Shown here: positions 23,433 through 35,807 of the stretch, one piece after another
Numbering within the stretch: the first letter of the stretch is position 1
Layout: each line of letters begins with the position of its first letter
Assembly: GCA_964019695.1 (NCBI GenBank)
Contig: OZ026520.1
Location: 24,256,130 to 24,320,129 of the forward strand
Length of the DNA stretch: 64,000 nucleotides
Direction of reading: 5' to 3'
Origin: Loripinus fragilis
Lineage: Eukaryota; Mollusca; Bivalvia; Lucinida; Lucinidae
Translations under genes and position numbers: made by a program
Notes under the pieces: model-generated
The model's input: only the letters and a program-made list of their open reading frames with translations
The model's database searches: none
Told to the model about the DNA's origin: nothing

Positions 23433-23901
23433 CTGAAAAGAATATTTCCTATAATATTAGCCCTAGTCCTCAGCTGAATAAATTCTTTACGATGTATCCA
23501 CATCTGTTCCCAGTCTGTTCCATAAGTTGTTTTTTTCTGGAATTTAGGGGAGTATCCGATTGAGAATGGAGCCAAAATTTTTAAAATAATTGGCGACTTC
23601 ATGTATATACGTGATCAGCAAAATAATTAATTCATAGGCTGGTCAATTTTCTGATTATTTCAGCTTGATACCTTATTCAACCTAACAAGAACACATACTC
23701 TTTTAAGCATTTATTATCATTTACATCAGCGCAGTAACTTAAGTTGAGTTTTGCAAGTAAACATAAATATTTCACATAAAAAAATCTTACTTCAGTATGT
23801 GGATGAAATAGTGTGACTCCTGATCAGCTAGCTCCTCTGAATCTACATCAATTTCAAATGAGGGTATAGTATTTTTGCAAAAGTTTTGCACAGTGGGTTT
23901 A

Positions 23902-24467
23902 TTAAGTCCCAGTTACACAGTCACGATTCTGACCACCCTTCACCACAATTCATCCTGATGTGACCTTTACTCTAAAATCGGGATGCATCGGACTGGATTA
24001 AACGGAAAATTCAGAAATCACTACAATGTCTATGCTAATAGGGTGTCTCTACGAATCCACTGAGATTCATGACAGTGCTACTGCGGTAGCGCCATGACAT
24101 AATTGTAGGGCAGTCATACTGTAATTGTGACGAATCAGGATGAATCTGAGTGTCAGTTGATACCCCGATTCACCCTGAAATGCACCCACGGTACCACTAG
24201 GAATGATCCCGATTCCGCTATGGTAGATCTACTATTTAGGGCACGCCCACAGTTCAACATGACTCACCCGACAAGTTTTAACGGTTTAAACTTGTCGTAG
24301 TTCTGTTGTGGATGTTCTCGAATCACCAAGATTCTTCATGAATCACTTAGGTACTACTACGATTCACATCGACTTCTCTACCGTGCTACTAAGAATCATG
24401 CGGATGCACCATGATTAGATAAATCAGGGTGAATCGTAGCTCAACATTGGGTGTAATTGGGCTTTAA
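23902..24467. mobile_element. Possible TIR element rich in gattca-type words
   Basis: The ends ttaagtcccagttacac and gtgtaattgggctttaa are imperfect inverted repeats. The interior is built of recurring 'gattcaccctga' / 'aatcagggtgaatc' words in both orientations. Confidence 0.5.
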
Positions 24468-24498
24468 AATTTTAGGTTTATGGTATGTTGTAAAAGTA

Positions 24499-25559
24499 CA
24501 GTGAGCCACTTTAGTTACGCACCACTTATAAAATGTAAATTTACTCGGAAAATCAATGTGATATATTTATTCTGAGACTACCAACGTAAAGCGCATCTAT
24601 ATTTGCATTAGCCATTGGAATTTCATTGTGATCAGATCAGAAACGAAGGAGAAAATGGATTTTTAAGTGCACTACCCTCAAAACACCATTTCACATTGCA
24701 TTATCTCAATTGAAACTCAGATCACATTGCACTTTTTTCAGGGTCGAATTTCTGCTATGCCAGATATAAGAGCCGATTTATTCTTGGCAATATCTAAGAC
24801 TGGAATGTGATTGTTAACTTCATAGTTTTTCTTATGTTTTACTATTTTGGTTCCCAGCTGACCAAGGTTTGAAAAAAATTGGTTTTAGTACTTTTTTTTA
24901 AGTTAGTTAAAATTTCTTATGATTCTGAGTCAACTAGTTAACAAAACACTTGTTTTATGATTTCATTTTAAAAAACCATGCATCCGCCGTTTATTTTCGT
25001 AAAAAAATTAATGGATTTATTGGCGTCATGGTGTTGACGTCAGTGATGACGTCACTACTACCAAGGCTATAATATGTGTCAATGATAAGATGTTTTAGTG
25101 TTTTGATACTTCTATGTCAACAAGTGACTCATTACAATATAGTTTGCTAAGAAAACCCAGTTTGATTATTGTAACTGACGTTAATATGACATAAAAAAGA
25201 GCATTTCTTCAAAAAGTAACAGTGTTACTAAATTCAACGACCGAAAAAAGGGGTTTTACTTGAATAGATAAACTGTTTTTGGTGTTTTTCTGTCACAACG
25301 ATCACCATGGATAATTCCTAGCACAAAACAAAAATAGAAAATATAGACATTCCGCTTGCACGTGCATTTTTCAAAATTTGTCAAAATTGCCTTTGAGTAG
25401 CAGAATGATTCGCATGAGTGATTCAAATATTATTTTTTCGATGTTATCAAACAGATAAAATGTCAATAAATAAATTATCATAGAGAATGTTCGATTCCAG
25501 CATTTTTGTCAAAAAATGAGGGCCCTGAAAAATTGGTGCGTAACTAAAGTGGCTCACTG
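24499..25559. mobile_element. 1.06 kb TIR element with TA duplication, next to an exon donor
   Basis: A 26-bp perfect TIR begins CAGTGAGCCACTTTAGTTAC; the other end closes with GTAACTAAAGTGGCTCACTG. Each end is flanked by TA (24497-24498 and 25560-25561), as for Tc1/mariner/pogo-type elements. No transposase frame, so non-autonomous. On the minus strand it starts at +7 of the intron after the 25566-25661 exon. Confidence 0.88.
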
Positions 25560-25565
25560 TAATAC

Positions 25566-25661
25566 CTTCGGTTGTAATTTTTCCTGGGAATAACAGCAGG
25601 TTGTTTGTTGGCCTTCTTGAAGAAACGTGATGTGAGGTTCTGTAATAACTCGTTCATATCC
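25566..25661 (-). CDS. Short exon of the SR-rich gene (MNELLQNL helix)
   Basis: This 96-nt exon follows a TATTTTCAG acceptor and encodes DMNELLQNLTSRFFKKANKQ and PAVIPRKNYNRR. Both junctions complete an Arg codon (AG|G). The amphipathic start, then a Pro/Arg-rich tail, suggests a short protein-binding helix; the function is unknown. The donor is GTATTA, a weak site. A 1.06 kb TIR element lies directly against it: the TA target duplication is intron bases +5/+6 and the element begins at +7. Confidence 0.85.
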
Positions 25662-25836
25662 CTGAAAATATTTTTAAAAAATGTCATTAATGAACAAAAT
25701 CACTGCAAGGCTGAGCTTATAAAGCCCTACAGGATACATCATTATAAAACCTTCAAATTCACACACACTCAGGCATGCTTTAACCAAAATTCAGCGAAGA
25801 AATAGTCTGTGCACAGTACATTAACAGAGTTAAAAT

Positions 25837-26073
25837 GGGCCTCGTCGCGAGAAAACCTGTCTTCGGGGCTTCCACCAAAGCATGTTTCAAACCAGTCTCC
25901 TCAGCTACATAGACTAGCTAGAACAATGAAATTTCACCTGTATCAAGTTTATATATATTACTTTCCTAAAAGTGAATAACAAAGGCGCTGATCAGACTGC
26001 GCGGATGCGCAGGCTGGTCTGTTCCTGTGTTGTTCGCAAACCCCCGGAGACAGGTTTTCTCGAATCATGGCCC
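25837..26073. mobile_element. Small TIR element (MITE)
   Basis: Inverted ends share GAGAAAACCTGTCT(T/C)CGGGG just inside GGGCC...GGCCC. The middle has the 'ctgatcagactgcgc ggatgcgcaggctgg' palindrome also seen near 39500. Confidence 0.75.
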
Positions 26074-26334
26074 AATTTATATTGATCTTAAGTCTCCATT
26101 AAAATGATTCTTACAAAAAATAGTTTGTGTTGATTCTTAACATTTTAGTCAATAATTTTCAGTCAAGGCAGGGCGATTTCCTGACTTCCTGTACCAGTAC
26201 TAAGCAGAGACAGAAAATAGTAAAATTCAAAATGCTTTTCAAGGTTTAAAATGATTTTCAAGGACTTTTCAAGAAAGCCCTTTATAATCAAATACTTTTA
26301 AAGCCTTGTGAACTCTGATGAAACCCCCTCTTAC

Positions 26335-26477
26335 CTGTAAGCCATATCGAACGACCATTTAGGTTTTCTAGACTTCTTTTCTTTTTTATCCTTTTCTTTC
26401 TTGTAAGGGTGATAATGCCGCGAGTGCCTGCTGTCTGCCTTGTCCAATTCTGAGGCAGGGACCGACTTGGCAGCAAT
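26335..26477 (-). CDS. Basic exon of the SR-rich gene
   Basis: This is a 143-nt exon with acceptor TCTGTTCAAG and donor GTAAGA. It encodes IAAKSVPASELDKADSRHSR, HYHPYKKEKDKKEKKSRKPK and WSFDMAYR. It enters in phase 0 (after ...AERLES) and leaves AG, which joins G of the next exon to give Arg. The Lys-rich run is a likely nuclear localisation signal. The WSFDMAY...DMNELLQNLTSRFF segment that spans into the next exon is hydrophobic enough to be a short conserved binding helix. The upstream intron is 12.3 kb and full of repeats. Confidence 0.85.
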
Positions 26478-26547
26478 CTTGAACAGAAACATTAAAATGG
26501 TATAGAACTGGGCAAAGCAGCAAACATAACTGACAGAAAACACATTA

Positions 26548-26960
26548 AAGGCCTCCAGATAAGAGTGTGTTTTGGAAAACCATTTTCTTTATTTCTCATT
26601 CATAACATGTTATGGGTACTCAATAGAACCATCTCATTGAGCACCCAAAACACAGGTTTAAATTGATGGGTAAGAAAATAATTTTAATTTTATACTCGTT
26701 AATAATATTTATCTGGATCTATGACATTAGATTGGGTTTGCACCATATTCTAAGTCACATGATGTAACACCAGAAAAATAATTTTCTTATTTCTCAGCCA
26801 AAACATATGTTGTTGATACTCAATGAGACTGTTCTTTTGATCACAAACACACTTTTGTCTAACGCCACCGTTGGTGCTCTGATTCGAAACGTAGGCCCCA
26901 GTGAGAGTATGATTAGACTGAGTTTCAATATGGGGGCAGCGTCGCAAACATGGTTGAGAA
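26548..26960. repeat. Two palindromic 'gaaccgtctc' elements in opposite orientation
   Basis: This family has 'ttctttatttctcatccaaaacat' type arms around a central gaaccatctcattgag palindrome. Related copies are near 42630, 57830, 58810, 59405 and 59690-60140. Confidence 0.6.
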
Positions 26961-28292
26961 ACGAGGATTTTTAACCTATTAACGCAAGTTTACATTCTTA
27001 TGTCATAATTGTATTTCTTTGAACAACTTATCAAGTTGAGTCTTTTGTTGATTCCTGCATACCAATGCCCTAAAATGAGATATTGACCCCTAAAGTTGTG
27101 CTCACGGAAAACAATGAATTTGAACCCAACAACATCCTTCAAAATGTAACAGATATTTACTCTTATTTTGTACCTGTACTCTGTTTCTATGTGAGATTCA
27201 CCAATAAGTGATAGTCCTTGCTATTTATGCCATTAACTTTGATTGCTTTTGGTATTTTGTGGTCAAACAAAGGAGTTTAAAAGTTGTGAACCTGACTGTG
27301 TTAGGCCCGGATTAGCAACTGGTGGACTAAGGATTGGTTTTCCATAGAAATCGGATTGGAATGAGTTTCCCCTGTAAAGAGTCATCCTTAATTGTTTTCA
27401 AAACCATTTTTATGAAGAGAATAAACATGCAATTTTCAAGTCCAATATATTTCCTCTGCTCCAGTGATACTGTTAGTGAAGTTTGCTAACTCATTTGAAC
27501 ATTTAATAAAGATCATGCAGCGTATGCATTATGGCAAAGCAAATATCAGAACCAACGTTGCTCTTCAAGAGATGTCCTTTGATTAAATTTTTCTTTGAAA
27601 AAGTAAGTGAGCATAATCAGGAAATACCACAATCACACACTGCAGCCAAATCCAGAGCACTGTGAGGAACAACCAAAGAACACTTACAGTCATAAGAGAC
27701 CAGGAAGACAATTAAACTTCGTGTCCTTTCTAGTTTTACGACAATTTTGATTAGGCATAAAAGCTGGTTTATAACAAAACAGAACCAAGACACAGAACTC
27801 CCACAAACAATCAGCAGAACATTAAACAATGAATCAACAACAACAGAACCACTTCCTTAGAAGGTACAGCAGCCTAAGCCATCGGGATGCGTGGGGTGTG
27901 GGGGGGGGGGGGGGGGGGGGGGGGGGGGTCACAACTACATTTACTGGTGATAAACTTTCACAAAAGTGCTCTTGTGAAAAGCAATAACTGCTTACTAGAA
28001 CGTGCAGTCGATTGGGCATCATCGCAAATCTCCACACACAAGTTTTTGACCCCCAGCATCCCCAGGTCAGACCACTTGTGCATGACGCAGGCCACAGAAT
28101 GAATAGTCCGGTCGATATGTTTTATATCTTTTTGTGAGGACACACACAAAATTTGGTATACAAATCTTTGTGTTTAAAATTTAATAATATTTGACCTTTT
28201 GACCTAACCCCAAGGACACCAGTTTGACCATAGTGTGAAAATTCTACTTGAATTCTGTTCTACTCATTATCCCCGTCAATTTGATATTAGTG
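26961..28292. other. Intron, mostly unassigned, with a 29-G run
   Basis: No coding signal. A G-run of 29 sits at 27900-27928. The part 27955-28210 resembles the tail of the G-run element near 35280-35400 (tatcttttatttgg / atatttgaccttttgacc). Confidence 0.5.
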
Positions 28293-29638
28293 TAGGGGCC
28301 AAACTGAGATATATGGGCTATTTTGCGAGTTTGTTGCACCCCCCAGGAAGAAAAAGTTGGTTACTATTTTCAGTCAGGGACATGTCTGGGGGCCTCAGAA
28401 ACCCATGTTTTACTAAGTTTTCTGTGGTCATTTTTCTGTAAATGGCCTGTAATCAACGTTACCCCACAAACATTAAAAATAGCAGTACACAAAATACAAG
28501 ACTAATAATATATTTTATAATAGTATCAATGAATTTATTTGAGGTTTAAATGTTTGATCTAGTCATAAACATTAATTGCAGACATCTGTGAGATGCTTTA
28601 CCACTCATCAGTGTTACGTATGTTACATTTTATACAAAATTGCAGATAATGACTTTATAGATTGCATATAAGAATGAACCATTTTCCCCAGCCACAGGCA
28701 GGGAAACTTGGTTACTATTTTCAGTCTGGGACATGTCTTGGGGCTATAGAAACCCATGTTTTTTTTAAGTTTTCTATGGTTAGTTTTCTGTAAGTGAACT
28801 GTAATCAATGTTACCCTAATTTTGAAAATAGCAGTACGCAAAATACAAGACTAGTAGGATAGTTTACAATAGTATTAATGGAATTATTTAAGTTTTTTAT
28901 GTTTTAGCTAGACATAAACATCAATTTCAGACATCTCTAATATGTATTTCTGCTCGTTAGAGTTACCTACGTTACATTGTTTTACGAAATTGCAGATAAT
29001 AACTGTATAGATTGCATATTATAATTAACCATGTTCCCAACCTTAAATGTGCGATAAAGATCCCTATTCTAATGATGAATTTCCATTTTCCCATATTTGA
29101 ATCTATTTATAATTTGTAATCGGATATAATTTGTAGTAAAATAAATTTTAAAATATGCCTATAAGCATATCATTTCTACTGGCATACAGATTTTCTATTT
29201 CAACCATATATATATTGCATAGGAATCGACAGTGTCTTCTTTCATCTCTGTCACAATGAAATGAAATAACAGCATTAAAAACACGTTTTACTACCATGGG
29301 CATTTAATTACTGTCAATATATAAATAAGGTAACGTACGTAACAACAATGGTGTTTTGCGAAAATGGATATACTAAAAATTGTGGAGAGTGGACTCATAT
29401 TTTTACTTCAGCCTGACGACACACAAAGTCTACTCTCCACATATTTTATTAACTTCATCAATAGACAAATTATTTAAAATAAACATTGATCTAAGAGAGT
29501 TTTGTAATTTTGTTTGATCCTGTTTATTTGATACATGTATGGTAATCTGCAGATTTTCTTTGTCAATGGTTCTTAGCAATAAATCTGATATTTACTTTAT
29601 GATTCATAATTGGACTGAGTATACCGTACCTCAATAAA

Positions 29639-31080
29639 TAAAGGATCATTGACACTTGCTATGGGTAAATGCCTATGGTTTTCAGTAAAAATAAAAGTTT
29701 GTCAATCGTCCCTTTCTTCGCCTTGAAGCAACCCTGGCCTGAGTACTTTATGGCTGTGAAATCCATTTTCGATATTAAATGCTTCAAAGATGTAAAATTT
29801 TGGGTAGAACAATCAGTTTTACATTAAGATATATAGGAATCCGAAAACATTTTTTAAAATATCATTCCCCCCCGTGTGCCAGCAAAAGCTTTTGCATGTA
29901 TATGTGTTACCATATTTTACACATTGTATGGAAGTGGCTTGCTGGCACACGGGGGGGAAAGATGTTCAGCAGCCCAAAAACCCAGGGCCTAAGCCCATAA
30001 AATGCCTTTTCTACCAAATAAGAAATTAATGACAGTAATAAAGTTCTCTAGCACCAACCTCCTAAATTGCGTTGTACTCTGTGCTAGTTTAATATAAAGT
30101 ACTTTAAGATTAAAAGTAGAATTAGCAAGGTTTTATGCATTTTTTCATAAGAAAAAATCTAACTGTTATTAAATGACACATTATTTTGCAAACGTCCTGT
30201 ACTTATCTATTTGCATGCTAGGGAATTGTTCATGTTTTTACCTAGGTCTGCTGACTTCCTTCAAAATTAAGTTTTTAAAAATAAACCACGCAGGACCACC
30301 ATCAGAGTGTCAAACAGTTTGAATCCAGATCAAGACCGACATTCTATTGGTCTTCATCTGGGTTCAAACTGTTTGCAAAAGGCTATTGGCAGACGACATA
30401 ATTATCCACTGGCATGCAAAGAGTTATAACAGTTAAATACTTTTGTGTTCAATATATTGTCTCATATAGGGATATACATGCATCATGTATACCATAAATA
30501 TTAGGGCACTTTAAATACATCCAACATGCTATGCCCTTTTAACAAAGCAAAATAATATTCAAAGGATCTAGTTAGAATCAATTTTACTTTCCAATGCTAA
30601 ATGAGACACTTTCATTCCTTCAAAAATATTTATTTCTTTTGTTGAGCTTTCAGTTTTGTATTATTTACGGTACGTGTAGTCAAAAATGTACAGGTAACTT
30701 CTAAATTATCTCCCCAAAATCATTTTATTACAAAACATATTTTGTTTTTAAAACAGTTTCATCAATTACCGTGATTCGTTAATACTCTGCATATGGTATG
30801 TTCAATAGATATCACCATGCCTACCAAATAAATCAAGAAAATGTGCAGAAATCACTGTTTAAAGCACTTTTTATTTTCATGAAATTTCAGACCCCCTCCC
30901 TTTTCTACCCGCCATAACTCTCGAGTGCGTAGGAATTTTGAAAATATTTTGCTAGCTGGCTCTTGCCATTAGATTCACCTATTGCACTGATGCTACATGC
31001 ACCACACTAGAAGCTCAAAAGCAGCATTCTGGGAATCAGAAAAATAGGCGTATAAGGCCCAAACCGTCAATGATCCTTTA
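29639..31080 (+). mobile_element. 1.44 kb TIR element, copy 1 (intact)
   Basis: The ends TAAAGGATCATTGAC and GTCAATGATCCTTTA are perfect 15-bp inverted repeats. Inside is a second inverted pair (cccccgtgtgccagcaa near 29866 / ttgctggcacacggggg near 29937). Length is 1,442 bp. The copy at 60842-63905 is the same length (1,441 bp) once its nested insertion is removed. No protein-coding frame. Confidence 0.88.
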
Positions 31081-32929
31081 AATAGAAAAGCAATATTTCC
31101 TGCATCTGGTGGCAAGGCATGAGGATAGTGTGGGTGTCTTCCAGAGCAAGGGCTTTCTGTCGATTTTACACAGAGGACACATCTTAAAACTAGTAAAATT
31201 CCAGCTGAGCCTTCTTTGAATGGGTAACAAATTGGTCAAAACTGACGCTTCACTGTTTTACAAGATATTTACCCATTACACTATATGCATATATTTGTCA
31301 AGCCCATAACATATGTAACAGCACACTGTCATTATTTTAGCTTGAATATGTTTTCCTGCGACAACATGCTCCTTTTTTGCCTGAAAAAACTATGTTTACT
31401 AAAAAGTGAGAATAAAAATGAAATGTCACAACCACAGACTGTAGATCAAACAAATGTACTGTGATGAAGAAAAACAGAACTTTTTAGGCCCTGGCTGCAT
31501 TTTGTTATAATCTAAAATTCCTCTATCGTTTTTTAAAATTACAAATATGATATCAATCAAAGTACCTATCAGTATAGAAATAGCATGGTTTATACCAAAA
31601 TGTACATGATGCTTTGTAGATCTAGCATTTACTTTCTTTTTCTTGTATGCTTAATACATTAATTTTAACTGTTGACAATTACATTTTGAAAAAAAATTCA
31701 ATGTATCCCTAGGCCTGTCACAATTGCAATCGTCTATTCTCTTGTTGAAAGCGATTTCATTATATCATGTTGTAAATGCTTATTATATATTATACATCAA
31801 TTTTGTAAGAATTTACTTTGTTTGTTAACCAAGAAAGTTTGAGGTAAAGCAACCCGAGCGATACGCATAGACTTTAAAGCATATGACGTGGTAACATTAA
31901 GTACAAAGCTAATTCATGTTAACATTAATTGCACATGTTATGTCTGTTAGTGAAGCTTTATCTTAAAGTTCATTTTGAGGAGTTACTCTAAAGCTTTAAT
32001 CATAAACATGACTCGCTGTAATTCAACAACATGGTTTGAATTTCTGAAACTCACAGATTAAATTGCGGAATGAGTGTCTGTTGAAAAAGTAGTGCCAAAA
32101 CTCACGCTCAGCTTTTAGCTTTCTTACATTATTCACAAGAAAGTTCTTTTTTCTTTCTTTTTGCACCTTTGGGTCTTGTTGAGCTATCTGTAACACTGAT
32201 ACAGGTCAACACATGAGGAGTAAGAGACTTATGATCAGTTTGTTGGTTTCAAAGATTTACTGAATTAGCCTTATTGTATGCAAAACCATCAAAAATTGTG
32301 AGAAATACTGCAGACAACAGCTCATAAACATAATTTTAGTCATAAACTGATTCATTCTAGCACCCATGACGTAACATTGTTTGAAGGCTGTTTCTGGTTA
32401 AAGGAAAGTATTTCAGTTTTATTTTAAGTGTAATGCAATATTAAGTTTACAAATTATGAGTATGTTACAAGTTACAAGTGCTAGCTAATTTCGTATATTG
32501 CACTGCTTTATACATGTAGTAGATAACTTTAATGTAAAGACCAACCTTATGTGCAACGAATCACTGTTACAGCAAACTAGTATGGTTAAAACAAAGATGC
32601 ATTTTTTTTATATGTAAGGACAGGCGAGTTTCCCGCCCAAGGGATTTTTTCTACATCAAGCAAATCAGACATTAAACCAACTGATTATGTTCGTAATTTT
32701 GTATTTGATAAACATTTTGTGATGTAATTTCTCCAAACTTAAACATGACCTCAGATAAACTGATGATAGACTGGATGAGACAAGCTATTAGCTGCTGCAA
32801 TACGGTGAATGACAGATTCTTGCATAGCATGTGCATATATCATTGAATAACCTTGAATTACCTTGTTAAGAGCCTTATTCAACAAAAGGCCAACCAAGAC
32901 ACACTTACAATATAGGATATTTTTCAATA
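31081..32929. other. Central part of the foldback, no feature seen
   Basis: AT-rich sequence with only short open frames. No convincing splice signals, repeats or coding composition were recognised. Confidence 0.4.
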
Positions 32930-34746
32930 GTATCATGAACTTATTTTTGCTTTACTTGTTTGAGCTAGACATAAACATCAATTGCAGGCATCTGTGAGAT
33001 ATGTTTCTGCTCGTCAGTGTTACTTATGTTATATTGTATACCAAATTGCAAATAATAAATTTATAGATTGCATTTTAGAACAAAACATGTTCCCCAACCT
33101 TAAATTTTTAATGTTGATATCTATTCTAATGTTAAATTTCCATTTTTACATATTTGAAGCTGTTAATAACTTGTAACTGTAGTGAAATTAATTTATAAAT
33201 ATAATTATTAGCATGTAATTTGTAATGGCTTACAAGTTTTCTATCCTCATTTATTAGGCAACGTAGTTAATAGGCCTATTATGAAGCTTTGACAATAGGA
33301 AACGTAGTAAAACAGACCACAGGAAACATAGTAAAACGTTCAGCCCAATATTTGAATTATGAAGTAGATATTCTTCATATTGACATGTACAATTGATTAA
33401 AAACCTGTAAACTGACATATCAAAGTAGAATAATTGATCAAAATAACAAAAATCTCTTAAATAAGTATTTATTTAGAATAATTTGTCCATAATTGAAAAT
33501 ATTTAAATAATATGTGGAGAGAAGACTCAAATATATTCTGAGCCTGGCTTGTTGTCAGGCCAAGGTAAAATTTGAGTCTACTCTTCAAACTTTTTAAATT
33601 AGTATTTTATCCATTTATGCAAGGGACGATTATGTTACCTACGTTACCTGATATATATTATTAGCAATAAACTATCCATTGTATTTGAATTTGTTTATAG
33701 TCATTGTTTCGTTTCATTGTGAAAGCGGCGAAGAAGACATTGTACATTCCAATGCAATGTAAATTGTCAGATAGAAAATCTCTATGTTAATATTAGAAGT
33801 GGCATGCTCATAAGCATACTACTTATTTTTCAACCTCTATTGCCGTATACAAGTTGTAAATAGCCTAAAATATTTGAAAATGGAAATTCATCATTAGAAT
33901 AGAGATCTTTAATACAAATTTAAGGTTGGGGGAAATGGTTTATTCTAATATGCAATCTATAAAGTCATTATCTGCAATTTCGTAAAAATGTAACATAAGT
34001 GACTATGACAAGCAGAAATACATCTTACACATGTATGCAATTGATGTTTATGACAAGCTTAAACATGTAAAGTTAAAATAATTTCATTTATACTTTTAAA
34101 AATATCATATTAGTCTTGTATTTTGTGTACTGTTATTTTCAATGTTAATAGGGTATCATTTATTGCAGGCCATTTACAGAAAATGACCAAAGAAAACATA
34201 GTAAAACATGGGTTTCGAATATCCTAAGACATGTCCAAGACGGAAAATAGTAATAAAGGCTCTCTTGCTGTGCTGTGGAACATGACTCATTCTTATATGC
34301 AATCTATAAAGTCATTATCTGCAATTTTGTATAAAAAGTAACATACGTTATGCTGACGAGCTGCAATACATCTCACAGATGTCTGCAATTGATGTTTATG
34401 GCTATGTTAAACATTTTAACCTCAAATAAATTCATTGATCCTATTATAAAATATATCATTAGTCTTGTATTTTGTGTACTGATATTTTCAATGTTTTTGG
34501 GGTAACGGTGATTACAGGCCATTTACAGAAAGCTGACCACAGAAAACTTAGTAAAACATGGGTTTCTGAGGCCCCCAGACATGTCCCTGACTGAAGTAAC
34601 CAACTTTTTCTTCCTGGGGGGTGCAACAGAACTCAAAATTTGAGATTTGGCCCCTAGACCATATGCCACATGACCATGTTGGAAAAATATTTTTTTGTCC
34701 CCCTGGTAACTCCGGAGACCCAAGCCCCACCCTTGCGTCAGAAAGG

Positions 34747-34950
34747 GAGAGCAGTGGTAGAGTGCTTGACTGAAGACCGGGAGCGCGGGTTCGAGCCTCA
34801 CCGGCGTCACTGGGTTGTGGTCCTTGAGCAAGACACATTTATCCTAGCTTATTACTGGTTCAACCCCGGACATGACCCAGGAAGACCTGTCCCTGTTTAA
34901 CTGAAAGATTTTTGATGTGACGTAAAGAATCAAATCAAACAAACCTAGCG
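34747..34950 (+). mobile_element. tRNA-derived SINE, plus orientation
   Basis: The head agcagtggtagagtgcttga, with GGTTCGAGCC as B-box, is followed by 'gtccttgagcaagacac', then 'tactggttcaaccccgg' and a 'aatcaaatcaaac' tail. It abuts the right end of the large foldback. Confidence 0.85.
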
Positions 34951-34978
34951 TCAGAACAAAAATCCGGTTCGATATGTT

Positions 34979-35301
34979 CATGTGCGAATACAGAGGGGGG
35001 GGGGGGGGGGGGGGGGGGTACAGGGGGTCCTCATCCCCCTGAAAATCACAATATATAGGGATTTCTAGTATTACTGGTCTTGATCTCCTGAAAATCACAA
35101 AGCTACAAAGCCAGCATTCGATGTGGGCCATTATTGGCCTGCCTGCGAAACGCCATTTCAATGGCTTTTTGCTGGTAGGCCGATTATTGCCCACTTATGG
35201 TGGTTTTTAGTGCCTTGCTCTCCTCTAAAAAAGAAAACAAACAAAAAACAAGCTTATCAGAGTTGGACCCATTCTGACAAAACTTTCTGGATTCGCGCAT
35301 G
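34979..35301 (-). mobile_element. G-run element, full copy
   Basis: The ends catgtgcgaatacag and ctggattcgcgcatg are imperfect inverted repeats. A 24-G run lies at 34995-35018. The interior has 'tgaaaatcacaaagctac', 'gccagcattcgatg' and 'ggctttttgctggtaggccg'. Confidence 0.8.
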
Positions 35302-35800
35302 ATATTTCATATCTTTTATTTGGAAGAATTCATACAACGTTTGGTATAAAAAATCTTTGAAATTGACTTTGCTATTGAAAATTATTTTTATTTGACCTTT
35401 TGACCCCAACCTAGGGGTGGGCACAATTTGTTTTGACTGTTGCAAACCCTATTTATGTGAGTAATTCACACACCGAATTTGGTTGGATTTCATTCAATGG
35501 TAAAGGAGAAGATAGCATAACAGACTGTGATGATGCGAGAAAATACTTGGAGATTTGTTTTCAAAAAGTCTTACTTGCTTACAGTTCGCTTCAGAATGTG
35601 TTTGCTGGTTTAATTTAGATGTCTTATTAATATATTCAAAGGAGAACTGCTTAATTTGGCATTTACTTGCAAGTATTTCGGCTTAACTGGAGTTCGTTTC
35701 ATCAAGTGTACCGGCAGTACTGGAATACCGGCTTTTACAAACAAGTACACGCACCGACTTACCCATTATTGGTTGAAGGGTGATAGCCTTGAATTCATAG
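35302..35800. other. Intron, no feature seen
   Basis: No coding signal or clear repeat beyond similarity of 35350-35410 to 28150-28215. Confidence 0.4.
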
Positions 35801-35807
35801 TTTTTAT

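Larger units (their letters stand above)
28293..34660. mobile_element. 6.4 kb inverted-repeat (foldback) structure
   Basis: The left arm (~28293-29470) and right arm (~33490-34660) match in inverted orientation over most of their length. Shared pieces include the outer 'gttgcaccccccaggaag', 'gggacatgtctgggggcctc', 'aaaatacaagactaat', and the inner 'agactcaaat' hairpins at 29375-29450 and 33500-33600. Each arm itself holds two diverged ~330 bp sub-units, and a third partial unit lies at 32930-33240. The centre contains the 1.44 kb element at 29639-31080. No transposase frame was seen. Confidence 0.7.

Noticed and set aside
27834..28037. Pro-rich short frame
   Set aside because: The proline run is the 29-G run read on the other strand.
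34747..34830. tRNA gene
   Set aside because: It has A/B-box-like sequences but continues into the SINE body and tail, and the cloverleaf is not intact. The same applies to the other SINE heads.
34523..34831. Overlapping ~100-residue minus frames
   Set aside because: They cross from the foldback arm into a SINE; a matching frame in the other arm is broken, so repeat-derived.
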